A stretch of DNA of 37,688 nt, taken from the NCBI GenBank assembly GCA_027382625.1, contig JAJKFJ010022854.1, positions 1-37,688 of the forward strand. The letters run 5' to 3'. This DNA comes from Tetmemena sp. SeJ-2015 (Eukaryota > Ciliophora > Spirotrichea > Sporadotrichida > Oxytrichidae). Positions 1 through 11,409 of the stretch are shown here, piece after piece (position 1 is the stretch's first letter; each line of letters opens with the position of its first letter). Made by a program: the position numbers and the translations under genes. The notes under the pieces were generated by a model. That model saw nothing but the letters and a program-made list of their open reading frames with translations, ran no database searches and was not told where the DNA came from.

Positions 1-3000
1 TCTTTACATTTCCTTCATCGCATCCATGCTAATGAACCTTAGATAGCTATAGATATATGTTACACTTATAGTTATATTTTTCCTCGCAAATTTTTAAAAT
101 ATTAATTAGTTCTATAATATTGCTATTCTCAAATTATTTTTAGAACCATTCTCATTTTTTAGTCACAGAATAGATAAGGTTCATTAGGCTAAAAGTTTTC
201 TTCTTAAAAAGAGTTAAATCTAGCTAATGGGAAAAAGGTCGCGAGTTAGATCCATCTGAGGCAAAGCTCATCGTCCTTTTTAGTTCCAAATTTATAACCA
301 TAGTAGCCGCACACAGTGGCTCCAGAGTGAGGAATCCCAAACATGTTCATATTCATGAATGAGACAAAATAAAAATATCTCAAAAAGGGCCAATCACTTA
401 CTGTCTCTTCAAACACGTGCGAGGATAATCTCCCACTTGAAGCAAAAGTTGATTGACTGAGGATGAAGGGTCTTTGGTCTGGAAATATTTACTTCATATT
501 GTTATAGGATATGTTAGACATCATAAGCTAAATATTTTTTTTTTAATAATTGAGAGTGGAGGTTGTATTCAAGTTCATTTGAGAGTCCTGGATGAGTTAG
601 ATATTTTAAATCTCTCACGATAAAGGGTAAGTGATAGGTTTCAATAATTAAAAAAATTCATGTCTTATTTTTTGAGCTTTTCTAAGATGGGAGATACTTT
701 CAATTAAATTTTAACATGAATAAACTGAAATTAAGAGACCACAAATTTTAATCTTAATAAATTTTTATCGCATTCTAATTATTTCTAAAGAAGCGAGTTT
801 ACTATTAATGCAGTATTTGATTCAATTATCTTAAGTTATCTGTATTTTTTCGATCATTATAGTTATCATTTATCTCATTTATTTTAGGCTTTTTGATTTA
901 TAGTTTTGGTAAAAATATAAATAAATTAAATGCAAGTTTTATAATGATTTAATATAAATGAACCCTCGATGTCATCATACACAAATTATTTATTCATGAT
1001 ACTAGCAATCGAATATCTCAAGCATATCTCTCTCTATTTATTGCTTCATCATAAGTCCATTGAGTGAGTGGATATGGATTTGGATGAGTAGCATTTAATG
1101 ATAAAGTCATATGGTCCCAATTCAAATTAAATTAGCTGCTGTTTTAATCAGAATCTCTCACTCTAAAAATAATTAATCTCATTACAATTTATTTTATGTT
1201 GATAGGTATCTGAAGAACTTTTAACATTTCCATTTAGAGAAAAGTACCACTGATTCATTTACGCAGCAGCAGTATCATCGTAAAGACCTTAAAAAGACTC
1301 ATCTTTCTCATTTTCAATCTGTTTTGAAAGTCTTCTCCTCTTTTTATTAAGAGAGTTGATTTCTCCGTCACTGCTGGTATAGATATCGTTGTGCTAGAGC
1401 CACAAGCCATCAAAATTAGTCTGACTTTTCAAATACTGAAGTCCTTTAAGCATCAGTTCGCTCGATCCAGGGCACATCCAGTCGGGAAACACAGAAGAAT
1501 ACCCCATGAAATTGGATTTCAGACTCGCATTATGAATCTATAAAAATTTATATTGCTGAGAATCCCTGATTAGAGAAGTATGCCCTCAGTTTAAATTATT
1601 TGTTTATGGAATAAATAATTAATTTTTTGTTGTTTCCGCTTGCTTATAGTAGTAGTTATAATCTTTGACTAGCCATCCTGGAGGTGTGAATATTTTAAAG
1701 CAAAAAATGCACTCTTAGAGAAAATTAAATTTTATTTAGCAATAAGACAAGTCTTTATTGGTATTTTTTCAACATCAATTAGAAAATAAAATTCGAGTAT
1801 ATAATAAAAAAAGAAGCTGTTTAGATCCTTGAAGTATAAAAATATGTTGATAAATAATTGCTTTTAAGTTTTTGGTATCAACCTGGTAATCTTAGTTCAA
1901 GTCAAGGTATTGATTGCTCATTTAAAACAACTTAAAAAATAATAAGAAATTTGGAAAGTTTCAATTGGCATTACAGCACTCTAAAAAGATTTTATAGACA
2001 ATAATATATTTTCTTAAGTAAAATAATGTAATTATCATTTTAAATAAGATGAGTAGGCTTTCAAATAACCGTCATCATAATTTGAAATTCATAATATTTT
2101 TACACATTAAATTATAGTCAAGTGTGTGATACTGCTCTGAGCCAAACTGCCATCCTAAGCTCCAGAATGGAGGAAGGGCAGCCCTTCCTATCAAATAAAT
2201 AATAACTCTATTTTAAGTTATCACATTCTAGTAAAGTTGTATTATTTCCTTGGCTGTGCCATGTATGAAAATACTATTTCGCAATTTATTTGATTTTGAA
2301 TTTATTTAAAATGAAAAAGTAGGCTTCTATTTATCCACCTGTAGTGATGTAGCTGAATTTAGTAGTTCCATTTCCCAGAAACTTTATAACTGGTGATTGA
2401 GCATTTGCATTTCTAAAGTAAATAAAGTATATTCTTTTTTTAAGTTATTTAAATTTTTAAAATGCCGAAATAGTCACTCATAGATTTTCCAGTTTAGACT
2501 AACAAGAAAGGGTGAAAAATAAAAAATGAACTCCCGAAGTGCCTTTCCTACCAGAACCATCATCTGTGTAATTGTTATAGCCGGAACTCCACATAGTGTA
2601 GGTCCCTTCATCAAGATTGAAATTCCTTACTCGCTCCCCCAATCCATACAGTTTCTATGATGGCAGAATGAAATCTATCTGGATGAATTTGTCTGAAATT
2701 TAATTAGAATATAGAAGTCCATAAAGGCGAGAGTTTGATATTGAGTATCAAGGTAGAACATTAAATAAAGTATGAACATATTTCTCCCTTAAATTTAGAA
2801 GTTGGTTTGATTTGTTGGATCTCTGAAACTGAAACTAAAAGGTTGTTGATTAATCTGAAGACCCAAGTTACTTAATCTGAATTTACTGGTAAATTTAGGC
2901 TTGGGCACAACAGTTTCTGGAATAGAGAACCGACTGCTGTTCGCATCAGTAAGTTCAAATCAGGCTGTTCTATCGTTAATCATATCGAAGGTGTATTTAA

Positions 3001-4028
3001 GATTGAAGATGAAGCGATTATTTGCATCTATCTTTATATTAGTCCAATTTAAAGTCAACTCTGATAATGAATAAAATAATTAAATTGTTATATGCTGATT
3101 AAGAGGATTTTTGCTCTTTTCCAAGGACAATATCGTTAACCCTTTAATTTTCATTGTTTTGTAAAGACAATTTATTTTGCTAATTTTAATCCTAAGTGAA
3201 GAGCCTTCTCCATAAGGAGTTCTCTTACTTTGTGCTGGAAGGTTATTAAGGAATCAAGACATAAAAAATAATATGAAAAAGAGCGTCCCACTTATCTAAA
3301 CTTCTCAATTCAAAATAAAAATTATAAGTTTATTTTTAAACTTACGATTGCAGATTGGTTTAAGCAAAGTAAGGATTAGCTTAATTTTTTGGAGGCTGGG
3401 GAATATAAACATTATCATCGCTATCTGAAGTTATTGAGAATTAATTTAAGAATCAAGCATTTTGAATATTATATGCTCTTTAAATAGTTTCAAGAATAGA
3501 ACTATGATTAAAGTTATTGCTATGATTAGAACACATGTGATTGCTCCTATGATTATAGAAGAGAATATATTTAATATTTGTGATTGATATTAATATTAAA
3601 GTACTGGTTGCTAAATAATGAATGTCAATCATTTATTCAATCCTCTCATGACATTTCTCAGAGTGTCATATTAATTAAAAAGAGTTTCTTGAGAGACTGC
3701 TTCTTCATAGATTAAAAATTAGATCTCTCATAAAAGTTACAATAAAAGATTTTCATACTTTGTTCTCTATCTAATGAAGATGGTATATGACATTTTCTTG
3801 CTTTCAAGACTCTGAACATTATTTTTATACTTCTTCATTTAACTACAAAGCTTTAATTGTAGATACAGTTCTGCACTATTTATTTAATAAAATGATTATT
3901 TTCTTCTTCTTTCTAGAAGGAGTTGGTTTAACTTCAGTAGTAGTGGCTGTAGACTCATGAGTCTAATTTACAACTTAGTTAGGATCTCTGAATAGTTCCT
4001 CATCAGATTCATTTGCATCATCTTCCAT
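1..4028 (-). CDS. GH31 family (alpha-glucosidase-like) type II membrane protein, copy A; C-terminus beyond left edge
   Basis: Starts at the ATG complementary to 4026-4028. It opens with an acidic, glutamine-containing cytoplasmic tail ending in SRKKKK. After removal of the 3557-3899 insert this runs straight into one hydrophobic helix (IIIGAITCVLIIAITLIIV), so it is a signal-anchor protein. GH31 landmarks follow in order: YGLGERVRNFNLDEGTYTMW (~2.6 kb), LPPFWSLGWQFG (~2.15 kb), GYSSVFPDW (~1.5 kb), FDGLWLQHND (~1.4 kb), RPFILSQSTFASSGR (~0.46 kb), MFGIPHSGATVCGY (~0.32 kb) and ELCLRW. Several AT-rich inserts separate these blocks. The usual nucleophile motif WIDMNE is WLQHND here: the Asp is replaced by a Gln coded by TAG. 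The HWxGDN acid/base block reads HVFEET, and GADxCGF reads GATVCGY. By family knowledge it should be unable to hydrolyse glycosides, though it may still bind them. The stop codon lies outside the window. Confidence 0.85.
3557..3899 (-). other. IES, 343 nt, pointer ATAATCAT (GH31 copy A)
   Basis: ATAATCAT (minus strand) occurs at 3892-3899 and 3549-3556. Removing one copy plus the DNA between joins the basic stretch RKKKK directly to the membrane helix IIIGAITCVL in one frame. The insert is AT-rich and has no GT-AG ends. Confidence 0.8.
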
Positions 4029-4239
4029 TTCAATTATAGTTTTTTATCCTCTTCAAGATATATTACTAAATATAAATAAAATTAAAATAAATTATATCCT
4101 AAAATTAAATTATCTCATTTGGATTCACTTATTTTGCTTAACTATAATAAGATAGATTAAAAAATATTTCAATTTTGATTAAAATTCAATCTGGATCCAT
4201 TGCAAAAAATAAATAGTTTATGCAAAATAATAATCTAAC
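4029..4239. other. intergenic, GH31 copy B 3' end to copy A 5' end
   Basis: A 211-bp AT-rich spacer between two head-to-tail GH31 genes on the minus strand. It must hold the 5' flank of copy A. I see no distinct motif. Confidence 0.5.
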
Positions 4240-7200
4240 TCAAAATTATTGAGCTTTTTCATCTTCAACCTCTTATTTTTGTGACTTTTAGGGAACAAAA
4301 TCTATAGAATTAGTAGATTTTCTAAAAATAAAGTTCATATTTGCAATTATAAAATTAGTTGAGGAGAAGCAGATATTTTTCCCCTCCTTTTTAGTGAAGA
4401 CGAGCCTATCTGTGTCTTAATCATATACTGCCTAGCCCAAAAAGAGATCTTCTCCCGATAGCTAGTGTCCAATAGCATTATAAATTTCGAAGGCTGGATC
4501 AAGAGCAGTTCGAGCGTTATAGAAAAAGATTTGCCCAAGGTAGTCATTCTAGTTGACGGCAACACAGTTTTAATTCTCTATTAAATTTAATTTAGTTTGG
4601 ATATTTTGGATCCTGAACTTGTGCATATTAAGCTTAATCAAAGGTAACTGTAATGAATTTATAAATCCCCATTTAAAATTAATATTGGCAAATTATTTAT
4701 GAATTCATAAAATATATAAAGCATTTACCTATAAAACAGATGAAAATTTACTAAATATGGTATTTTTAAAGCAGCATTAATTTAAATAATCATTGCATGA
4801 ATTAAATATATATTTGATTCTGTGTTTTAAATTACTATATCAACACAATTTATTCTATAATGTTCATTGATCTGGTATTCTTAAAAAAAATATAGAAGGC
4901 GGAAATGTCATACTTGTTCCAATTACCTTTGATGTTTAATTATGCTCCATCATCATTGACATATGTTCCAATGGCACTCCAAGCATGATTTCCTGAACCC
5001 AAAATGAGGAAATAAACACGTGTATGAATTTTTATATAAATGTGAAAGTCAACTTCGTAATTCTATAAATCTGCAGTTGTGCTTATATTGAGAGCTGAGG
5101 CGTTTTGATAAGGAATCAGGCGGCCTTCTATTAAATGCAGGCCGAAATCGTAGGCTTTAGAAGGAAAGGTAAATGACTATCCTGTAGACTAGAAGCATTT
5201 ATCAAGTGGGCTAATATATTAAATAATGAAACATATTTAATTTTTAGCTTGTGATGCTACACCAAGTGCCAGAAGGGAAATATAAAAAATTATACATTTA
5301 AAATAGTAGGTGGAGGTATTTTGTAAATCATTCATGTTAATGCTAAAAATAACTTTCTTAATAAGTTGTGTCAAAATATATGATAGAGATTTTATATTTT
5401 TTTTATAAAATCTAATACTGAGCTTGAGTTCACTCCCTAGCATTATATTTGAAGTCATGTTTTAATAAGCCTCATCCACGTCAAACTAGAAAAAGAGTGG
5501 CTTGAACAAAGTAAATAAGCCTTGACCCTATTTATGTTATAATTAATGTTCAAAAATAATTTTCTATGAGATCAAGAATAACTGTGTGTAGTAAAATCTC
5601 ACTAGACTATATTTTTGGAATATGGCCTTTCTCATTATGTCTACATACTTTACCCCAGGCTCGTAAACCTAAACTAGAAATCAAAAGAAATACTTTGATA
5701 AAGTTAGGATTTATTCCTAATCGAAAAGCCATGGCTCTTGGAGAAGCGTATCAGCATCGTTGTAATTTCTGCTAAAAGGATAGAATGAAGCCAATACATG
5801 CCACCTCGCACACAGTTCTGCTGTGGTAAATTAAAACTAAAAATTATAATAATTTAATTGATTAAATAAAGTTTATCTCCTTTGAAGCCACACACATCAG
5901 CTCCACTTAATGGCAGCCCAAACATCCCCATATTCATCAAGCTAAACTTTAAAGATATCCAATAATACAATATTAAGATTCACAATTAAATTTAGCAACG
6001 GACGCACTCATAAACTCTTGCGAAGATTGGAAGTTTCCCAACGAGGTAGATCCGAAAGAGCCCATCCCAGGAAACGAACTCCTGCTCATTATTAGATTTC
6101 TGACTGGTTTGTTTGCTCTAGTCCACTAAAATGTTTATTGCGCTTGGATTGTGCCCATTATAGAGCGAACATCTATCATCTGATAACCATTATAATATAG
6201 TTATAATTATAATTATATTTTCCTTCATTCTTTGCTGCTTTAACATCTAGGGGAAGGCTGTTGATTTAAAAACAATATAATGATTTCGAGATCTCCGCAA
6301 TTTGGGTTGTACGGGAGTTCTCGACTTAGTCTGTTAATGTAGCTCTCGTCTTCAAATTTATTACAGTCTCCATCGCAGAAATGAGAAAGATCATTGCCCT
6401 CTAGGAATATAGCATCGAAAGAGACTTATCCATTTATATATGCAAGCTGATTAGACCACCATTAAGAAGTTTTGTCATTCAAAAAGTCTGGGAAAACTAC
6501 CTAAACTTACTATTCGTGGTAATTAAAAATATTGATATTAAATAAGGAAATTTTGTATTGCAAATTTATTTATTAGCTGTACTATTCATTTTATTAAAAC
6601 TTAATAAATTAATCAATATAAGTAGCTTATGAAGCGAGATAAAATAGAATTTCAGCTTTTAACTTTCTTAAATTTTATTTAATCATAGTTATCATTAAAC
6701 ATTATTGGTCAAATACGAATAGGTGATTTAGGAAATAGCATTCACAAATACAAAGTGATTTAAAATAGTTGTTTAGCTGATATTAATTTCATTCTTTAAT
6801 TTAAAAACAATTTTAATGAAAATGGGTTTTGAAGCAATTGAGCTGACACAACAGCTGCAGCTCAAGAAAAGATGAAAACTTTCAACATTTGTGTCAATAC
6901 TAAAACAAATATAAATAATTTTTGCAAAATTATCTGTCAAGGTAAGACAAAATATTTATGAGTGTAATAACTACTGATACTGTAGAGTGAATGTGTGCAT
7001 GAAAACAGCTAAAGAAAAGTTAAATGCAACTACTCAAATGCTCGAAGAAGATGGATGAACTAACTCAAGCACTCAAAATCCAAATCAAAAGCAGAAGATG
7101 CCAATTACCAGTACTCAAATACTTTTCAGGTGTCTTTAAGCTGTGGCAACAAATGTATTTTGAAAATAAATTACACGATAACCTAATGCTATCTTCGCCA

Positions 7201-9433
7201 TATTATTATAATATGCTCTCTTCATATCTAACTATTTAAATTGTTTAGTTGGACCAAGATCTACCCTTAAAAGGTTTCTCATCTCTATCCTGTAGGAAAA
7301 TCTCGTATTCCTCTCCATAATTTATTTTTAGAATATGAATAGGAATAATAATTTAGAATACGATAATAGACTATAATGTGAAGGAAATTCTTACTGTTTA
7401 ATTTTGATTATTTAAAACTATCTCCATAGTCATAAGCTATCATAGTTAAAAATATTAGCGTATATAAGCTGGGTAAATTTTTCCATCTACAATAGGTATA
7501 GAGTAATCTAAGAGATATGCCAGTTTCTGGTTGTTCTATTACAAAGTCTAGCTCAATTCATTTAAGTCTCCGAAGTAATCCTTATCAACAGTGAAATCTT
7601 AAAAATTTCTATTAATTCATATTAAAAAAATATCATAAATCTCTGAAACTCTGCATATAGTCTCTGTCTAACCAAATAGACTCGAGGGGAATGTTATGCT
7701 CTTTATAGCCATTGATAGTGTCGTATATTTGAGAGGTGTTCATGTAGCCTCTTCTGCCGTGGTGCCACCCCAATGCCCACTGGGGAATAAGTACTGGGTA
7801 CCCTAAAATTAATAGAAAAATAAATCTACGATCTTGTAATACTTCTCGATTACTTAATCTACAGTTGCTTGATTCCTTATTACAAAAAGATTTCCAATGC
7901 CTCCACTCGACAGAATATAAAAGTTAATGATATATTGAATCTCTATAGTTTTAGTCCCTGTTGGCTGAAGAATCCATTTTTAGGGCTAGGAAACAGCATT
8001 AAATATACCCCAGTATTTCCCCTTTTACATTTCAAAAATCAAGAATCCACAAACATTTTTTATTTTTAAAAATAGTTTTTTAAGATCTTTATTATTTAAT
8101 GTTAAACTATGATTTAATTATAGAAGAGATATTTTAATGATTTAAATAAGAAGGAATGAGCACCATAGTAAGACTGATGGAAATTTTAGTTGTTTTCTAG
8201 ATTGACTTCTTCACTAGAACCCCCTATAGTGTAATGGCCACTTTCTAATAAGAAGTTTTTGGAAACTCTTTGGCCAAGTCCGAACATCCTAATATTCTTG
8301 CAAAAAAATTAAATTGAAATTTTGATTATTCTTCACCAAAAAGCTAGATTTGATTAATTTAAAAAAAGGACATTTTTGTAAAAAAAATTTCGAGATATTT
8401 ACAAATCATCTAATTGTGTTTACGATTTCGCAAATACTACTACTGGCCTTTAAAGGTTTTGAGATACATCACAATCATCACAATCTTTCTTCTAATACAC
8501 ATAGATAATACTTATCAATGGATTACTAAACTATAAAGCCTTTGCTATAATGGTCACCAAATTGCTGCTCTTAAGTTTTTGAGCAAATTCAGCAGTTTTT
8601 AATCTCTCCATTCCAATTTTAAAATTAAAAGCAAAATTAAACCCTTATTTTTAAACTTATAATCAAAAAATATTGGTTCCCTTAATTTTCAATTTATATT
8701 TCTCAATTAAACAAAAATCTAATTTTTTAATTAAAATTTTGATCTATATTAGAATAGTTGGGTACTCTGATCTAATTACCCATAATAAACAAATGAAAAT
8801 TTTTTTTCCCTCCCCAATAACTCATGAATTGATTAATTTGCAGTCTTATCTTTTACCTAAAACGTATTATAAAATATTTGGAGTCAGTTTTTTTAAAAAC
8901 AGGCATATTTACAAACTGTAACCCAAAATCTTAGAGACTAAGTTAAGGCTAGGTCGAAGGTTGGTAATTCAAAAGCTGACTCGGCAAAGGCAGAGGGATA
9001 GCCTTGTCAGCTGGCTGCTAGTCATAGGTCCAATTAAACCATAGCACATCTGTGTCTGCTACAGAAACAAAATATATTCATCCACTCATTCTCTATTTAA
9101 AATAAACATTCATTCTTAAATCTGGAGATACTTTGTACCCGTCTTTCAACAAGACAAAACAGTAAATTAGATTACGCATAAATTATATTTCTATTATTTT
9201 AGTTAAAAATGTTATAGAATAAAGTAATATATATATTAAGACAGAATTCGAAGATTTAGTATAGTCAACATCACTATTAAAAGCAAATTAAGTTAGCAAT
9301 TAAATTGTAAAATATTTCACATACCATGATTCAATCAAATTGATTTTAATTAAAATATATTTGCAAAATTATTAAAATTAATTCCTGAGGGAACTTCCCC
9401 CAATAAATATAAGTAGAATGCACTAATTTTCAT
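4240..9433 (-). CDS. GH31 family (alpha-glucosidase-like) protein, copy B
   Basis: The stop TGA is complementary to 4240-4242. The start is uncertain: ATG at 9433 would give MKISAFYLYLLG, which resembles a signal peptide, but the first ~300 bp are not confidently joined. Blocks in order: WFNWTYDQQPADKALP (~9.0 kb), MFGLGQRVSKNFLLESGHYT (~8.27 kb), VIEKYYKIVD joined to LGYPVLIPQWALGWHHGRRG (7.8 kb), IWLDRDYMQSFRDFTVDKDY, EIFLQDRDEKPFKGRSW (7.27 kb), VFPDFLNDKTSQWW (6.5 kb), FDAIFLEGNDLSHF (6.4 kb), IMSRSSFPGMGS, MFGLPLSGADVCGF (5.9 kb), AELCARWHVLASFYPFSR, MRKAIFQKYSLVRFYYTQLF, LFTLFKPLFFQFDVDEAYQN and LIEGRLIPYQNASALNISTT. Overall order and length fit a complete GH31 protein. The nucleophile motif is FLEGND (Asp to Glu) and the acid/base block is SLGNFQSS (Asp to Asn), so it is probably catalytically impaired. 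It is cut by at least five inserts, one of 735 nt. Confidence 0.85.
5947..5990 (-). other. IES, 44 nt, pointer TTTA (GH31 copy B)
   Basis: TTTA (minus) at 5987-5990 and 5943-5946. The insert contains an in-frame TGA-rich stretch. Deletion joins EFMSASVAKF to SLMNMGMFGLPLSGADVCGF with GH31-like spacing. Confidence 0.75.
6500..7234 (-). other. IES, 735 nt, pointer TAGTT (GH31 copy B)
   Basis: TAGTT (minus) lies at 7230-7234 and 6495-6499. Deletion joins FKGRSWSNQTIQ to VFPDFLNDKTS, giving the usual GH31 GRxW...VFPDF spacing. The interior is AT-rich. The 71-codon plus-strand frame at 7024-7239 inside it has no recognisable homology. Confidence 0.75.
7600..7642 (-). other. IES, 43 nt, pointer AGATTT (GH31 copy B)
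   Basis: AGATTT (minus) at 7637-7642 and 7594-7599. Deletion joins IWLDRDYMQSFR to DFTVDKDYFGDLNE and removes a TGA. Confidence 0.85.
7808..7824 (-). other. IES, 17 nt, pointer TTTA (GH31 copy B)
   Basis: TTTA (minus) at 7821-7824 and 7804-7807. Deletion joins EKYYKIVD to LGYPVLIPQWALGWH, the conserved entry to the GH31 barrel. There are no GT-AG ends, and it is among the shortest inserts here. Confidence 0.75.
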
Positions 9434-10399
9434 TTTTTTATTTTCTTATCGAAGATACTAAATAATTAAAATTTCAAGAATCTTTTTATCTAAATCTTCG
9501 ACTTCTAAATTAATTGTCTTTAATAAAATTGAGCGATAGCGTTCCATGATAAGCCATAGTCAGGGTAGCACCTGGGATAGCCATCTTGAGAGTAGAAAAA
9601 TAATATAAAATTATTATATTAAGAGATTAGCATTGATCTACTAAATAAAGATGAACACTAATTAATTTAAAGGAAATTATGTCCAATTATTTAATTGCTT
9701 AGTTGAGCGAACATTTTTAACTATGCCAGAGAAAAAAGTAATTTAAAAAAAAAAGAGATAATCATTGAAATGAAAGATTAAGAAGTGAACAAATCTTTTT
9801 ATTTTATAGAATTTGGAAAAATAAAGAATTTTTAAATTTTAATTAAAAAAAAAATTTAAATTTGCTATGAATGTATATAAAAATAAGACTTAAATTTTAT
9901 TATTCGAAAAGACTTAAATATATATATCCCTAAACTAAAAAAACATAATTTTTATTCTATGTTTTACTTAATCCTTCTCATATTATATAGCTTCCGAAAA
10001 TGATACTGGCAAAATTCTACCAATCTATTCCAAGCGTGCTAATTCTCAATTCTTAACCATCTTAATAGTAGTCAATCTAAAGAATTAATAATTTAGCTGT
10101 TTTTTATTTGCAAGAAGCATCGAAGCCGCATATCTTATATGAGTAGTGCAAGCATAAGTATCTGTCGAATTGTAAGGCCAGTAATAGTTAAAAATTCTTA
10201 TCTCACCCACCTCTAAATACACTCTAATAATCATATTTTAGATTGGTTTTAAAAGAGAAAGTTCATAAATTTTATAAGAAGAAGCTTAAAGAACTATAAA
10301 TATAATTTTCTAGATATGATACTATCAAAGAAAACTCTCCAATAATTTATTTACATAAACTCAATGTTATTAAGCCTCCTCTATCTCTCTCATTATGGA
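9434..10399. other. AT-rich region with uncertain coding scraps between GH31 copy B and the orphan GH31 fragment
   Basis: Mostly AT-rich. Two minus-strand stretches look protein-like but unassigned: one near 10.02-10.23 kb (contains EIRIFNYYWPYNSTDTY) and one near 9.43-9.60 kb (contains YPRCYPDYGLSWNAIAQFY). They could be the end of the upstream GH31 fragment or the extreme N-terminus of copy B. I could not join them to either gene. Confidence 0.35.
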
Positions 10400-10890
10400 A
10401 TTAGACTCAAAATAAGGTTATTTTTATTCATAACTTTTGAAAGAGGAAAATATTTGATTTTAGACTTGAGGTATTGAAAATCTACTCTAAATTTTGACTT
10501 TACGAAACTCTAAGATTAAAAATGTGTTAGGATCGAAATATCGAGAAGGAAATCCTTTTTTAATTTATATTCTAAAGAAGGGAACGCCATATCTCCCTCT
10601 AGGAAGATAAATTGTATTTGCTGGTCCCTCAATTCCACTCTGAAGTAGGAGTATTCCTTATTTTCTAATTCTGCAAGGGACTTCCCCCCATCTCTGAAAA
10701 GTGTTCCCTTTGCGAAAAATACCATATCTGGATTTATGAGCAGCGTGAAATTTTTCTATAACAAAGTTTCTGTATTGTTTGCATCTGGAAACTGCTAAAT
10801 TACTGCCATATGGCCTTCCCTTAAGTGAAAATTCACAGTGTCTTGTGCATTTAAATCAAACCACTATCCATTTTATTCAATAAAATATTT
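10400..10890 (-). pseudogene. orphan C-terminal fragment of a third GH31-like protein (pseudogene or displaced MDS)
   Basis: The minus strand reads WFDLNAQDTVNFHLREGHM, then NNTETLLQKNFTLLINPD, then FFAKGTLFRDGGKSLAELEN and KEYSYFRVELRDQQIQFIFL. This matches the C-terminal beta domains of ciliate GH31 proteins (compare LIEGRLIPYQNASALN in copy B) and continues open to a TGA near 10.4 kb. No GH31 N-terminal or barrel sequence is visible upstream: 10.9-11.4 kb is AT-rich and then the RAP-domain gene ends. Either this is a decayed gene end, or its other segments lie elsewhere in the germline genome, as in scrambled hypotrich genes. The codon pattern is intact, which leaves the second option open. 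Confidence 0.6.
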
Positions 10891-11409
10891 ACAAATAAAA
10901 TGTTCTTCAATTTTAAAGCATAGAATTAATTCAGTACTTTTAGTCGATTAGTTTTAAATTCATAGTATTTATTATCTCAACAATAAACTATGAAAACTCA
11001 TTATATTTCCTGGAATTTTATAAAGAAAATAAAAGGATTTTATTTTGTTAAAATATAAAAATAATTTTTAGTATTTCAATCTATTAAAAATTTTACTTTT
11101 TTATAAAATAAATACATATCTATTCTGAAAAGTAAATTCTGAATAGTTTGATTATATTATTTAGATTGAAATAAGTTATAAATTCATATTCTTAGATTAT
11201 TAAATGCAAAGATATACTTTATAAATTGTATTTCAACTTTCTTGAATTAAAACACAATTGAAGATTAGATTTAAACTTTGGCTGTTCTTTTTGGAAGTTA
11301 AAATTGGTATAGTCAAAAATAAAACTCATATTTTTTAATTAACTGGTATAAATACTGTTCTTTCTTAGATTGTACTTAATAACACACATTCCATTTAAAG
11401 TGTCTTCTA
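10891..11409. other. AT-rich intergenic, nothing recognised
   Basis: About 520 bp of strongly AT-rich DNA between the RAP-domain gene stop and the orphan GH31 fragment. Open frames exist on the minus strand, but composition and repeated N, I, K and F residues look like chance. Confidence 0.5.

Noticed and set aside
7024..7239. Plus-strand 71-codon frame
   Set aside because: It lies almost wholly inside the 735-nt IES of GH31 copy B, has no family features, and crosses the pointer.
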